Origin: Pseudevernia furfuracea
Lineage: Eukaryota > Ascomycota > Lecanoromycetes > Lecanorales > Parmeliaceae
NCBI GenBank assembly: GCA_022315425.1
Contig: JAIUPT010000010.1
Location: forward strand, 682,001 to 746,000
Direction of reading: 5' to 3'
DNA: 64,000 nt
Numbering within the stretch: position 1 is the first letter of the stretch; each line of letters starts with the position of its first letter. The notes beneath the pieces are model-generated. The model saw only the letters and a program-made list of their open reading frames with translations, did no database searches and was not told where the DNA came from. The position numbers were made by a program, and so were the translations under genes. Positions 11,701-22,918 of the stretch are shown in pieces.

Positions 11701-14700
11701 ATGCCCCCCATGACAGCTCCACCACCGCCCTTACACCGGCACTCGTGTGCTTTCAACACATGCCCTTGCTTGTCAACATTCCTAATCAGGATGAGATGGC
11801 TGATTTTCTCGTGATACCTGCAGCCAAAGAGGTACCATCTCGTGCTACCACAAGAAATTGTTTTACTTTGACAGTCGCTACCGCTTCAACAACTATGGAT
11901 CTCTACCCACAACAAGGAGCCACCATGGCCAGCGACCCTTCGACCTCGTCAAAATGGCCGGTGTCAGATGTAGGATTACGGCAAAGAATTTGTCTACAGG
12001 ACCAAGAGCTAATGGCTATTAGATTGTCTACGTGTCGATAATGGGCTTCGTTCTGAGCGCAGCCGCCCTGGAGTGGTTCCTCTGGCTCGCAGCCTTCCTC
12101 TACTGCCTGGTCAAAGTCTTCAAGAAAGCTGAACACTGGACCATCCGGGTTCTAGCCGTTATCATGATGATTAGCTTCACAGCCCTGAGGTAAGTCACAT
12201 GGACTCGAAGCGCAAGATTAGTACTGATTTTGTTGTAGGTGTATCTTTCTGCCAGTCATGATCGTCACGCTGCCACTGCCTCCGCAAATCACCGCAAAAT
12301 TCCCTCTCGAACTCGTCAAATTCCTACAATGGTTCGCCTTCTACTCCTTCTCAGGCCTTCTGATCATCCCATGGCTCTTCTGTGTCTACCAGCTAGTCGT
12401 TAATAGCCTCGGCCGCACGAAAAGGATCAAGACGGCATTGGATGAGGACTCGGCGCCGAAGACTGTCATTGTCATGCCATGCTACAAAGAAGAGCCGGAT
12501 GTCCTCTTGACGGCCATAGATTCAGTGGTGGATTGCGATTACCCGCCATCCTGCCTCCACGTCTTCCTATCCTTCGACGGTGACCAGGAAGACGAATTAT
12601 ATCTGAAGACAATTGAGAAGCTCGGGGTGCCTTTGACGTTGGAAAGCTATCCAAAAAGTATTGATATTGAGTATCGAATGGCGCGAGTCACGGTCTCGAG
12701 GTTCCCACATGGTGGAAAGCGGCAGTGTCAGAAGTCGACGTTCAAGCTCATTGACAAGATCTACACCGAATACTTGAAGCGCAATGACAACCTTTTCATT
12801 CTCTTCATCGACTCGGACTGCATCCTTGACAAGGTCTGCATCCAGAATTTCATGTACGAAATGGAGCTCAAGCCTGGGAGCAAGCAGAACATGCTGGCTA
12901 TGACTGGAATCATCACTTCCACGACCGTCAAAAACACTTTGATCACGCTCTTGCAAGACATGGAATATCTCCATGGGCAACTTTTCGAACGCTCGGTCGA
13001 ATCCGGCTGCGGTTCCGTTACCTGTCTGCCAGGCGCACTTACCATGCTTCGATTCTCGGCATTCCGGAAGATGGCCAAGTACTACTTCGCTGACAAGGCG
13101 GAACAGTGCGATGATCTGTTCGACTACGGCAAATGTCACTTGGGAGAAGATCGATGGTTGACCCACCTGTTCATGATCGGTGCAAAGGAGAGATACCAAA
13201 TCCAGCTCTGTACAGGAGCTTTCTGCAAGACTGAAGCTGTTCAGACATACAAGAGTCTTCTGAAACAGCGCCGACGATGGTTTCTGGGTTTCATCACCAA
13301 CGAAGTCTGTATGTTGACCGATATCCGGCTGTGGAGGAGGTATCCACTTCTTTGCATTGTCCGCTTCATGAATTGCACGATCAGGACGACGGCCCTGCTG
13401 TTTTTCATCATGGTTCTTTCCGTTATCACCACGTCAGATAAAGTCTCGAATCTCCCAATCGGCTTCTTGGCTGTATCACTGGGCTTGAACTGGCTTCTGA
13501 TGATTTATTTCGGCATCAGACTTCGCCGCTTCAAGACTTGGCTATATCCAGTCATGTTTGTTGTGAATCCCTTTTTTAACTGGGTATACATGGTATATGG
13601 AATTTTTACTGCTGGCCAGCGGACTTGGGGGGGACCAAGAGCCGATGCTGGCGCGGCCGATGCACATACGACTCCTCAACAAGCCATTGAGCATGCGAAA
13701 GCGACTGGGGACGATCTCAATGTCGTGCCTGAAACTTTCAAGCCTGCCGTCAAAGCTCAACATCCTGGGAAATTATTAGCTACCGTCCCGCTACAGCCTA
13801 CAGACCACGTCGAAGGCCGTTTTGCCCCTGCCGAGCATCTTCCTGGTGGTTGGTACCTACAAAACAACGACTCTGGACTTACGTTACCGAGTATGCTGTC
13901 AAGAGATCCGAATGTACCTCGCATCCCATTACATCCTCGAGACTCATTCGATTCCTTAGTTACAAGCGCATCACCAACCAACTCGGTCTATATGCCCCGC
14001 CGAGTCGAGAGCATTATGGGTGACGAAGACCGAAAGAAATATTTCTTCGCTCAGCAATCGCAGCAGACACCCACTGGTGCCTACATAAGCATGGATGCAC
14101 ACAATCATGGCCGTGTTTATGAAATGGGTGACGATTCTGACAAGCATACCTGGACAGATTCCGTTGAATCTGTCGACTCTGAAGAGTATCAGAACCAAGA
14201 TATTCCGCGCTACTCTCGTGATATTCATGGCCGACATTCGCCCGTCTTCGCGCCTAGACACCCCACCGGTGTTCCTCTTAACATTGAGGGACCGAGCCAT
14301 GGCGATCTAGGGGTACCAGACTTTTCTCTGAACCATGGGCAACGTTTGAACACCAACAATGGAAGGCTCTCTCCCAACCCTCCGGAGCGACTCGCTGCCG
14401 TCGCCGGCCAACCCATCAGGAAAGATCGCAGTCCACTGGGTCGAGCGCCAATGGTCCGAATGCCTACACGCGAGGATGTCAATGACATAGAAATGGAGCA
14501 GCAGGCAAGACCTCAAGATTCTCTGCTGGAGCAGCCAGGCAGGCAACAGTATCCCTCGATGGGTCGCCCGGCGCGAACGCACGAGCCTCCACCAGCGAGC
14601 TATCGGCCACCGAGGCAGGAGGATTCGTTGATGGGAGAGACACCCGGTCGTCCATCCAGCAGTAGGAGCGAGAGGTCGGAGACAGATAGCACGAAGAGCA

Positions 14701-14738
14701 GGCGGAAGAGGCTGCAGAAGCCGCGGCCGACGAGGTAA
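11701..14738 (+). CDS. Type 2 glycosyltransferase (ZtGT2-like, chitin/hyaluronan-synthase fold)
   Basis: Four exons (11701-11810, 11875-11962, 12023-12189, 12239-14738) give 954 aa. The core, from about residue 60, has N-terminal membrane helices, then a GT2 catalytic domain. This contains VMPCYKEEP near residue 207, the DSD metal/UDP site at residues 313-315, GEDRWLTH and the QRRRW acceptor signature at residues 465-469. Several transmembrane helices follow. The last ~330 residues are disordered and rich in Pro, Ser and Arg. The family includes Zymoseptoria tritici GT2, shown to be needed for hyphal growth on solid surfaces. It is expected to sit in the plasma membrane and make an extracellular glycan whose identity is unknown. 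Exons 3-4 are firm. The first exon is the best frame-consistent choice (donor gtgata) but less certain, and an internal ATG at 11954 is an alternative. Confidence 0.88.
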
Positions 14739-15891
14739 TGGAGGAGAGCATTGCATAAGGCGTCTATTAGCATAGCGAGGGAACTCCAGCATCGTCAGCC
14801 CGGGGACAACAGCATACAACTGGTCGGTAGCGATTTCAATTAGCGGCATGTAGCATTTGACGGCATCGATGCTTGATACTAGTACGGAGTATGCTGTAAG
14901 ATTAGCTAGCTGCTTGCAATGGTAATGGCAATAGAAAAGAAGTTTGCAGCATGTTAGCGGGGAGGTTCAAAAGCTTCTCGTTTAAGAAAGCCGCATCTTT
15001 CGTAAAGCATTGTATATAGGGAAAATATGAACCCCGTACCCTGCCATTGTAGCTTGAGGAACATCCGAAGAACTACAACTACGAAGGTCGGCACCAAAAG
15101 TCCTACACGTATCAAGGAAAGGGTCCAGCTGTCGGATAACGCCCCATCTGAGAATTGCCGAAACAATGCGCTTAAAGCTGCTTCGAATTTATAATTATAC
15201 CTAACGTACCTTAACCCCCACTTAAGAGCTCATATCTCGATCAAACCCTATAGATACCCCTATAATAAGTCTAGTAGTCTATGCGCACCCAAGAAATAAA
15301 TCTAGGGTCTCTAGCTCCAGGGCTGTCTTCCGAATGTAGGGTTAGGGCTGATACTAGCGCATGTGCAGGACTTGTGATGCCAACCTCCGTATATGCATAA
15401 GGTAGCTGTTAAGTCCCATATTAGTTGAATGATGCCAGATCTGGGTGGGGAGTCCAACTACCTTAAGGTATTTACACTAACAAGTAACAACTACCTTAGG
15501 TATGTATGCTGTCAGCTAAAGCTGGAGGGCTGATAACCGCCCAAAACCTGCATAAACGTCTAGACTACGAGTACTAGTCGTAGCAGAACAGGTTCTTTCG
15601 TCGCGCATTAAGGACCCCGCGCCTTAGTATTATGCTACTATTAATCAAGTAGGCTAGTCAGGGAGTTATGTGAGCTTCCTGTCTCCTCCCATTTCCATCT
15701 TTGTTTCTCGTTCGCTACTCAGCGAACTCTGCCTGCTCCAACACAGCTTTCCTGAGGCCCTTGTCAGCCCAACTTTGTCCCATTTCTTCACTGCTTTCGC
15801 CCATCGTTTCTGCCACCGCTGGCCATTCTGCTCGGCATCGTAGTTCATCTCTTTTTTTTCGCTGGCCTCTAGGAGAAGTACCGCAGCCGGC
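14739..15891. repeat. Intergenic region with two degenerate dispersed repeats
   Basis: Two repeat relics lie here in the same orientation as their partners elsewhere in the window. Positions ~14966-15075 resemble 19945-20062 (shared blocks AAGAAAGCCG, TGTATATAG, CCCGTACC, TGGCCATTGT-like and ATCCGAAGAA). Positions ~15322-15395 resemble 5757-5830. The region is moderately AT-rich, with CTTAAGGTA and ACCTTAGGTA motifs at 15460-15500. From 15670 it becomes CT-rich, which fits the permease promoter and 5' UTR. Confidence 0.55.
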
Positions 15892-18161
15892 ATGGACCGA
15901 ACCAAAGAGCGGTTCATCTTTACCCATCCTGACGTCCGCGAACTGCCCGATGTCACTCCTGGAGACACTTCAGAGAAGTTGGGCAATGAGTGGGACCGGC
16001 GCGGCATGGTGCGCATTGGCAAGAAGCAAGAGCTGCGTCGCGAGTTCCACTTTTTCAGTATAACAGGCTATGCTATGATCTTGGGTTGCTCGTGGGAATT
16101 TGCCTTGATGTGAGCTCGCTCGCCCAACTCGACCCGTCTGGAATTGAATAAAAATATCGGTATGCTGACGAGAAATCCTACCCAGCAATGTGGTACTGAC
16201 GTTGTCCAATGGTGGAAAGGCCGGGACTATATATATGTTGCTGGCAGCCATCTGCGGCGTGTTCTTTGTCTGCCTATGTGAGTCAGAATACTTTGAACAC
16301 CAGGTTACACTTAACGGCTAACACCTCTGAAGCTATGGCGGAGATGGCTAGCATAGCGCCTACAGCGTAGGGCACATCCTCGATCGCCTTTGATCTTGAT
16401 CTCGGCTGACAACCTCGCCGTAGAGGAGGGCAGTACCACTGGTGAGACCGTCTCTTTGCCGAACCGCAGAACTTTGCACTTTGTGCTGACCTCTTGTCTT
16501 TTTGCTCAGGACCTCGGAATGTACGTTCAACTGTAGCGAAAAGCTTTTTCCCTGCAGATATCCACTTAACTATACACCAGTTGCACCAAGAAAGTATCAG
16601 AAGATCCTCTCGTTCAGTGTCGGCTTTTTCTGCGTTCTGGGCTGGCAGACTAGTCTGGCGGCAACTTGTTTTGTGAGTAACTGTCAGTGTCTTGTCTAAC
16701 ACGACTATAGCTAAACCCAACATTCCAGGCGTCTGCACAGCAGATTACTGCCCTGATCAACCTGAGTGATCAAAGCTACGAGCCGAGTCAATGGCAGACT
16801 GCATTGCTTTCTTGGGCAATCTTACTCCTGGCTATCTTCGCCAACACCGTGCTCTTCCGAAAATTGCCTCTCTTGGAAGGCGTTGTGATTTTTATCCACG
16901 TCCTTGGCTTCCTTGCTTTTGTTATCGTGCTTTGGTGCGTACTTTCAGCCCAACGCCTACAAATGCGCAATTTAAAATTACACAAGGCCGCTGATCGATT
17001 TCTCTGCGTGTAGGACCATGGCTCCCCGGGGCACTGCTTCATCCGTCTTCACCGAGTTCGAATCCAATGGCTGGCCTACCACCGGATTGGCCTGTCTTGT
17101 CGGTTTGAACGGACCTCTGCCATACCTGAGTGGTGCCGACTCGAGCGTACATTTGGCAGAAGAGCTGAAGAATTCTGCTTGGAGACTTCCTCGGTCCATG
17201 TTAGTTACTGCAATCACAAATTACATCACCTCTTTTATCATTGTTGGTACATTCTCTTCATCATTGCTCACTCAATTCTTGGACGCTGACCTAGTATCAA
17301 TTTCAGTCACTTTGATGTTCTGTCTCGGCGATATCGAATCCGCGGTGAAGTCTCCTACGGGTCAGCTGTATATCGCGGTCGTTCTTAACGCAACGCATTC
17401 CGTTCCTGCCGCAAAGGTACTTGTGGTTGTTATCCTTATCCTCGTAATGTCATGTTCTGTCAATGGCGTCACGACAACTTCGAGGCAGCTTTGGTACGCC
17501 CAAGCGGAATTATGCTTCTAGCCGCCAGTAGGAACTCCGGCTAAGGTCGGTCCTAGGTCATTCGCCCGCGATGGCGGCCTCCCGTATAGCTCTTGGCTTT
17601 CGCAGGTACGCCCTGGTTTGGACGTGTGAGTCTTTAGCTGCACTGTTGGAAATCTCCAACTGATGGACGTTACAGCCCGGTCAATGCGATGGCAGTCTCT
17701 ATGGTGTTCACCATCTGTCTCACTTCCATTGCAATTGGAAGCGAGGTGGCTTATGGAATCTTCGTGTCCTTGAACGCCTCGGGTCTGCTCACAAGCTACA
17801 TTATCTGCATCGCATGTATGTTGCGGTTGTGATTCGCCATGAGGTCTAGAACGCTTACTCACAGGTCCCAGGTATCCTCCAAAAGCGACTCCGTGGTGAA
17901 ACACTCCCAGCTTCTCGATTCAACCTTGGCAAAGCCGGCAACGCGGTTAACATCATTGCGCTGTGCTTCCTCACCGTGTTCTGGGTATCCCAGTTCTTCC
18001 CGGCTGCTTCAAGCCCGTCGCCGAGCGAGATGAACTGGAGCTGCTTGATATGGACAAGCGTTCTCGTCTATTGCTTGACCTACTACGCGTTCTGGGGGCG
18101 CCACAATTACGTAGGACCTATCGCGTACATTAGAAATGACATACAAGAGGGGGTCCAATGA
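15892..18161 (+). CDS. APC-family amine/amino-acid permease (GABA/choline type)
   Basis: Twelve exons give 529 aa, the normal size for the family: 15892-16109, 16186-16277, 16333-16366, 16424-16441, 16510-16520, 16581-16672, 16729-16934, 17014-17246, 17307-17493, 17557-17625, 17676-17815 and 17872-18161. Every junction restores the family sequence. Examples are LSNGGKAG, AEMASIAPTAGGQYHW, WTSEFAPRKYQK, GWQT, FTEFESNGWP with LVGLNG, VTTTSRQLWSFARDGGLPYSSWL and a C-terminal GRHNYVGP. About 12 transmembrane helices are expected. Family members import choline, GABA or other amines and amino acids at the plasma membrane; the substrate cannot be read from the sequence. Exons 4 and 5 are only 18 and 11 nt. 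An N-demethylase-like gene starts 343 nt downstream on the same strand. Confidence 0.9.
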
Positions 18162-18504
18162 GAGGATGAAACCTTCAATCCATCTGTCTCCCATGAAATA
18201 ATATTATCTGGTAAAGGAAAGTAGATGGTGGGCTCAGTGGTACGGTATTACCCTGCAATCAGTCAGTGTTGGTTTTCGATCATTTTCTTCCTATTTAAAT
18301 CAAGCAAGAGCTTTGAGCTCAAGTATTCTGATTATAGAAATTCGAATTATCATATTATACGTATACATACTGTAGTTCCCGTTGAGACAACTCCCGCATG
18401 GCCGACCCCGACCCGACTATTTCCCGTAAATTTACTTGACACGAATGGCTGTCGAAAGGTAGACCAAGCCAACACCTTAGCGGCGTCAACCAGCAATCGT
18501 CATA
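18162..18504 (+). other. Short spacer between permease and N-demethylase-like gene
   Basis: This 343-bp same-strand spacer has an AT-rich middle (18280-18370). It presumably holds the permease 3' end and the promoter of the next gene. No feature stands out. Confidence 0.4.
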
Positions 18505-19865
18505 ATGACCCAGACTCCAATGCTCATCTTCGGTGAAGATGTGGCTTGGATGCTGCTTCAAGTCACTGGCATTGCTGTATCGTATTTCGCAGTACGGAAA
18601 TTCATGGACGAGTATCAATTGTCACTGTCACGTCTAAAAGGACCATCTCGAAAGCAAACGGTGAGTCTGAGTGAACTGGTAATACCGGTCTTTCGTCTCT
18701 TCGACTGACCCCTGACAGCTTTCGAATCCAGCTGAGGGCCTCGGTATCAATGTGAACGAGGAGTCGCGGGGTAGCTCGGCTTGGGCATCTATGGGCACGG
18801 TCACACCTCTGCATGACTTCGATTACCGAGCAGTTGAGCCGTTGCGCATCTACAAGTTCAGTCCAAAGTACTTCCTCACGATGAGTGGGTGGACTCGCCG
18901 TTCACCCAACTTGGGACAGATCCCTTGTGCTAATACAAGGGAAGGTCTTCAGAAAACAGACATCAATGGTATCATCCATATAGATAGTATCTACGCTGAG
19001 CGGATAAAAGCACGCCAGGACATTGTCCGTCAGTACCCTGGCGCCCTCGACTGCCTCGACTCCGGAGTGGGCATGCTTAATGAACTCTATGAGTTCCTGG
19101 TGCAGTGGTACCTCCCGCACCGCTATCCTACCATCTTCCGTCTTGACGTCTCTGCCGGCGCTGTAGAAAATCTGGTCACGAACGAAAGATTGCCACTCAC
19201 AGCTCCCGCAGACCGATACGAGACCCTTCGGAAAATCAATCGCAACGTCGACGAGGATTTCCTGATGCTGCTGCCCTCACCGGACTGCGACGGGTATAGC
19301 TTACAATCTTTCGTCTGGGCCTATCCCGTTGGATTTGACCCACAGTCAAAACTGGGCATCAAGTTGCGCGACGCTCACCAGCCCGTGCCTGGGTACAAGG
19401 AGAAACTCGCATTGAGCATGGACCGGTACTTCAGCAGTTTGGAGCCTGGTAACTTCAAATGCCGCGTTAATTGGGCCATAGCTACCAACGACAACTTGTG
19501 CGAACGAGGGGAGTACCATTTATACCCTGGCCAGAAGCCAACGGAGACGGAGTTCGATTTGGAGAATTGCCATGTGCGGTGCGAGCTGCAGACATTATTT
19601 GCGTTACCGAAGAGCGGTGGCAGGATACTCAGCGTGCACTTATACTTATACCCACTGCAGGAGATCAAAGATGTGGGTCTTGGGCCGGAGATGGCTGAAG
19701 CCATTGATGGGTTGCAAAATGGCAATGTACCAGGCTTCCATCGATATAAACGGTAGGCATGCAGTTCACATGAGCTCTACTAGAATGGTGCGAGCCTGAC
19801 CTTTTATCAGAGCCGTCGTCTGGGGCGAACGAGTAAAAGAATTCCTAACGAACCAAGGAGACTAA
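18505..19865 (+). CDS. Heme-dependent oxidative N-demethylase-like protein (DUF3445)
   Basis: Three exons (18505-18660, 18719-19752, 19811-19865) give 414 aa. An N-terminal hydrophobic segment (residues ~13-30) suggests a membrane anchor. The rest matches the HODM alpha-subunit-like family (formerly DUF3445). Blocks seen are IHIDSIYAERIKARQ, LPHRYPTIFRLD, ENLVTNERLPL, VPGYKEKL..SMDRYF, a CELQTLFALPKSG block and IQ-type YPLQEIKD with a terminal AVVWGERVKEFL. Bacterial members oxidatively demethylate secondary amines such as dimethylamine, using heme and flavin. Fungal members are uncharacterised and are often mislabelled as mannosyltransferases. The usual ERQTL block reads ELQTL here, so one family Arg is replaced. 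The last 18 residues depend on a small third exon whose acceptor (ttatcag) gives the conserved C-terminus. Confidence 0.85.
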
Positions 19866-20334
19866 TTATTATTGCAGTGACGGTATATGATCAAACAGGT
19901 ACCTTGAGCAACATGGAAGTCAAAAAGGCACCCTTCCTTATTTTCAAGGCTTTTCGCTTGAGAAAGCCGTACGAGTATCTTTACGTGAAGCATGAAGCAT
20001 CGTATATAGTATAGTCAAAACATGAATCCCGTACCTGGCCATTGTTAGCCAGAGGAGATCCGAAGAAGTGTTAATAATATACTCGTAGTTTATATTGCGC
20101 TGAGCTTTGCGGATCGACGGCCGGTCTTGGCGCTTTCAACACCTCGATGTAAATATTTTCATTCTACCGTTTTCTAGAACATTCAGCCTCGCTGCATTCA
20201 ACCACAGCTCTATTACCACGTATCCTCCCAAATCCACACATGATATCTCCTAACTGACCTCTACTCGCCATTGAGACCCTCCACTTCACTCCATCTAATT
20301 CCCGCCTTTCAAACAAGCATTTATCTAAGTCAGC
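19866..20334 (+). repeat. Spacer with second copy of dispersed repeat and Hsp88 promoter
   Basis: Positions ~19945-20062 are a diverged copy of 14966-15075. The downstream half is the Hsp88 promoter and contains a perfect heat-shock element (separate entry). It is CT-rich from 20210 to the ATG. Confidence 0.55.
20172..20184 (+). promoter_or_regulatory. Perfect three-unit heat-shock element
   Basis: TTCTAGAACATTC reads as TTC-nn-GAA-nn-TTC, three contiguous inverted HSF1 units with no mismatch. It lies 151 bp before the Hsp88 start codon, the expected place for a functional HSE. That the gene is heat-induced is inferred from the site and from the behaviour of hsp88/SSE1 genes. Confidence 0.75.
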
Positions 20335-22918
20335 ATGTCGGTCGTGGGTGTTGATTTCGGTACGCTCAATACGGTCATTGCGGTTGCACGGAACCGTGGT
20401 GTCGATGTTATTACCAACGAGGTATGTCTCATAGCTGGCGCTCTTGTCGTGAAGAAGCCATGCTGACGACGGAATCTGCCTAGGTCTCCAATCGGGCTAC
20501 ACCGTTTGTACCCCATGCGCTTCACAAATATTCTCCCAGCTAACAACCCACAGATCACTTGTCGGCTTCGGACCTAAGAGCAGATATCTCGGTGAACCCG
20601 CAAAGACTCAAGAAATATCCAACCTCAAGAACACTGTCAGCTCCCTCAAGCGACTAGCTGGCCGCCAACTTCAAGATCCCGATGTCCAACTCGAACGCGA
20701 GTTTGTCTCATCCCAACTTGTCCAGATCGGAAATGAGGTCGGTGCTGAGGTCACATATATGGGCGAGAAGCAGCAATTCACAGCAACCCAACTTGTGTCG
20801 ATGTTCCTTAGCAAGGTCAAGGCTACGGCATCCGCGGAGCTGAAGGTGCCGGTCTCCGATATCGTCATCAGCGTTCCAGCATGGTTCACGGATGTACAGC
20901 GGAGAGCTATAATGGACGCATCAGAGATCGCTGGGCTGAAGTTGCTGCGGTTGATCAACGATACCACCGCTACGGCCCTGGGCTATGGTATTCCTAGGAC
21001 CGATCTTCCGACTGCAGAAGAGAAGCCAAAACGAGTTGCTTTCGTCGATATCGGACACAGCGACTACACATGTTCCATAGTCGAGTTCAAAAAAGGCGAG
21101 CTAGCCGTCAAGTCTACGGCTTACGATAGGCATTTTGGTGGACGAGACTTCGACAAGGCTTTAGTACAGCACCTCGCTAGAGAATGGAAAGAGAAATACA
21201 AGATCGACATCAACACCAATCCGAAAGCTCTGGTTCGAGTGACCGCCGCGGCCGAAAAGATGAAGAAAATCCTGTCCGCCAACGCCCAAGCTCCGATCAG
21301 CATCGAGTCCCTGATGAATGACGTCGATGTCAACGGAATGATGAAGCGTGAGGAGCTAGAAGAGCTCCTCCAACCATTACTGGATCGCGCAACAGTACCT
21401 CTGGAGCAGGCGCTCGCCGAAGCTAAGATGAAGGTGGAAGATATTGACACGATAGAGATGGTTGGCGGATGCACTCGTGTGCCATCTTTGAAGGAACGGA
21501 TAAGCAAATTTTTCGGCAAAGGACTTTCATTCACCCTCAACCAAGATGAAGCCGTTGCCCGTGGCTGCGCTTTCAGCTGTGCTATCCTGTCCCCTGTTTT
21601 CCGCGTCCGCGACTTCTCGGTCCATGATATTGTGAACTATCCTATCGAATTCAACTGGGAACAATCGCCTGATATACCGGATGAAGATACAAGCTTGACT
21701 GTCTTCAACAAAGGCAACGTTATGCCATCGACTAAGATCCTCACATTCTACCGCAAACAGCCGTTCGACCTGGAAGCCAAGTATGCCAAGCCTGAGATGC
21801 TGCCTGGCAAGATGAACCCTTGGATCGGAAAGTTTTCGGTCAAGGGAGTGAAGGCTAGCGGTGACGATGACTTTATGATCTGCAAGCTCAAGGCACGTCT
21901 CAACCTGCACGGCGTTCTCAACGTCGAATCAGGGTACTACGTAGAAGATGTCGAGATAGAAGAGCCAATACCCGAGGAGAAAGAAGGTGAAAAGAAGGAC
22001 GCGGACAAGAAGGAGGAGAAGAAAGACGGTGATGTAAGTTCCCATATCTCCTTCATCTCTACTGCTTGCTTTGCCGATGACGAATCGTTGAAGGACGAAC
22101 TTGGTCCACGTTCGAAACTCAAGAATTTCGCGAAGAGTGTCTTCGGCAGCTCCAAGCGACCACCATCTCGCGACACACCGCTGACAGATTCTACCAATCA
22201 GGCAATGGACACAGACGCCCCCAACGGCACCGCAGAACCCAAGCCCAAGACACGGAAGATCAAGAAGCAGGTCCGCAAGGGCGAACTACCTCTATCGTCG
22301 GGCACGTCATCGCTCGATCAACAAACTAAAGATGCTGCCGCGGAAAAGGAAGGTGCTATGTTTATGGAAGATAAGCTTGTTGCCGATACGGAAGACAAGA
22401 AGAACGAGCTGGAATCTTACATCTACGAGCTTCGATCGAAGATTGACGATCAATACTCCGACTTTGCAAGCGATGAGGAGAAGTCAAAGTTAAAAGAGAA
22501 GCTAGAGCAGAGCGAGGTTCGTCTTCTCCCTACCCACTCGCGTCACTTGCTACCCTGAAACTAACGCATCCTACGACAGGACTGGCTCTACGACGAAGGC
22601 GAAGACGCCACCCGCGGCGTCTACGTCGCCAAAATGGACGAAATCCGCTTCGTCGCCGGTCCCATTGTCGGCCGGTACCAAGATAAAATCGAAGAGGAAC
22701 GACAAGCTGTGCTGAAAATCGAAGAAGAGAAGGCGGCGAAGAAGCGGGCGGAGATTGAGGCGCGGAAGAAGGCCGAGGAAGAGGCGAAGAAGGCGAAGGA
22801 AGGCGGGAAGAAGGAGAAGGATGGGGAGGGTGATCAGGAGATGAAGGATGCGGGGGACGCGCAGGAGGTGGTGAAGCCTGAGGCCGTTGAGGAGCCGGAT
22901 ACCGAGATGAAGGGTTGA
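20335..22918 (+). CDS. hsp88: Hsp88/Sse1, Hsp110-family chaperone and Hsp70 exchange factor
   Basis: Five exons (20335-20421, 20484-20503, 20554-22033, 22202-22516, 22580-22918) give 746 aa. Hsp110 proteins bind unfolded clients and act as nucleotide-exchange factors for cytosolic Hsp70. The ATPase domain starts VVGVDFGTLNTVIAVARN, followed by SNRATPSLVGF, the Hsp110-type LINDTTATALGYGI and VGGCTRVPSLK. A beta-sandwich domain, an acidic/Lys-rich linker (PEEKEGEKKDADKKEEKKD) and a helical lid with a Lys/Glu-rich end complete it. Exon 2 is only 20 nt. The third intron (22034-22201) is 168 nt and has no in-frame stop, so retention would add 56 residues to the linker (802 aa). The heat-shock element 151 bp upstream fits stress induction. 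Confidence 0.95.

Noticed and set aside
12597..13199. 200-codon minus-strand ORF inside the GT2 gene
   Set aside because: It is a shadow of the catalytic-domain coding strand, with no recognisable features.
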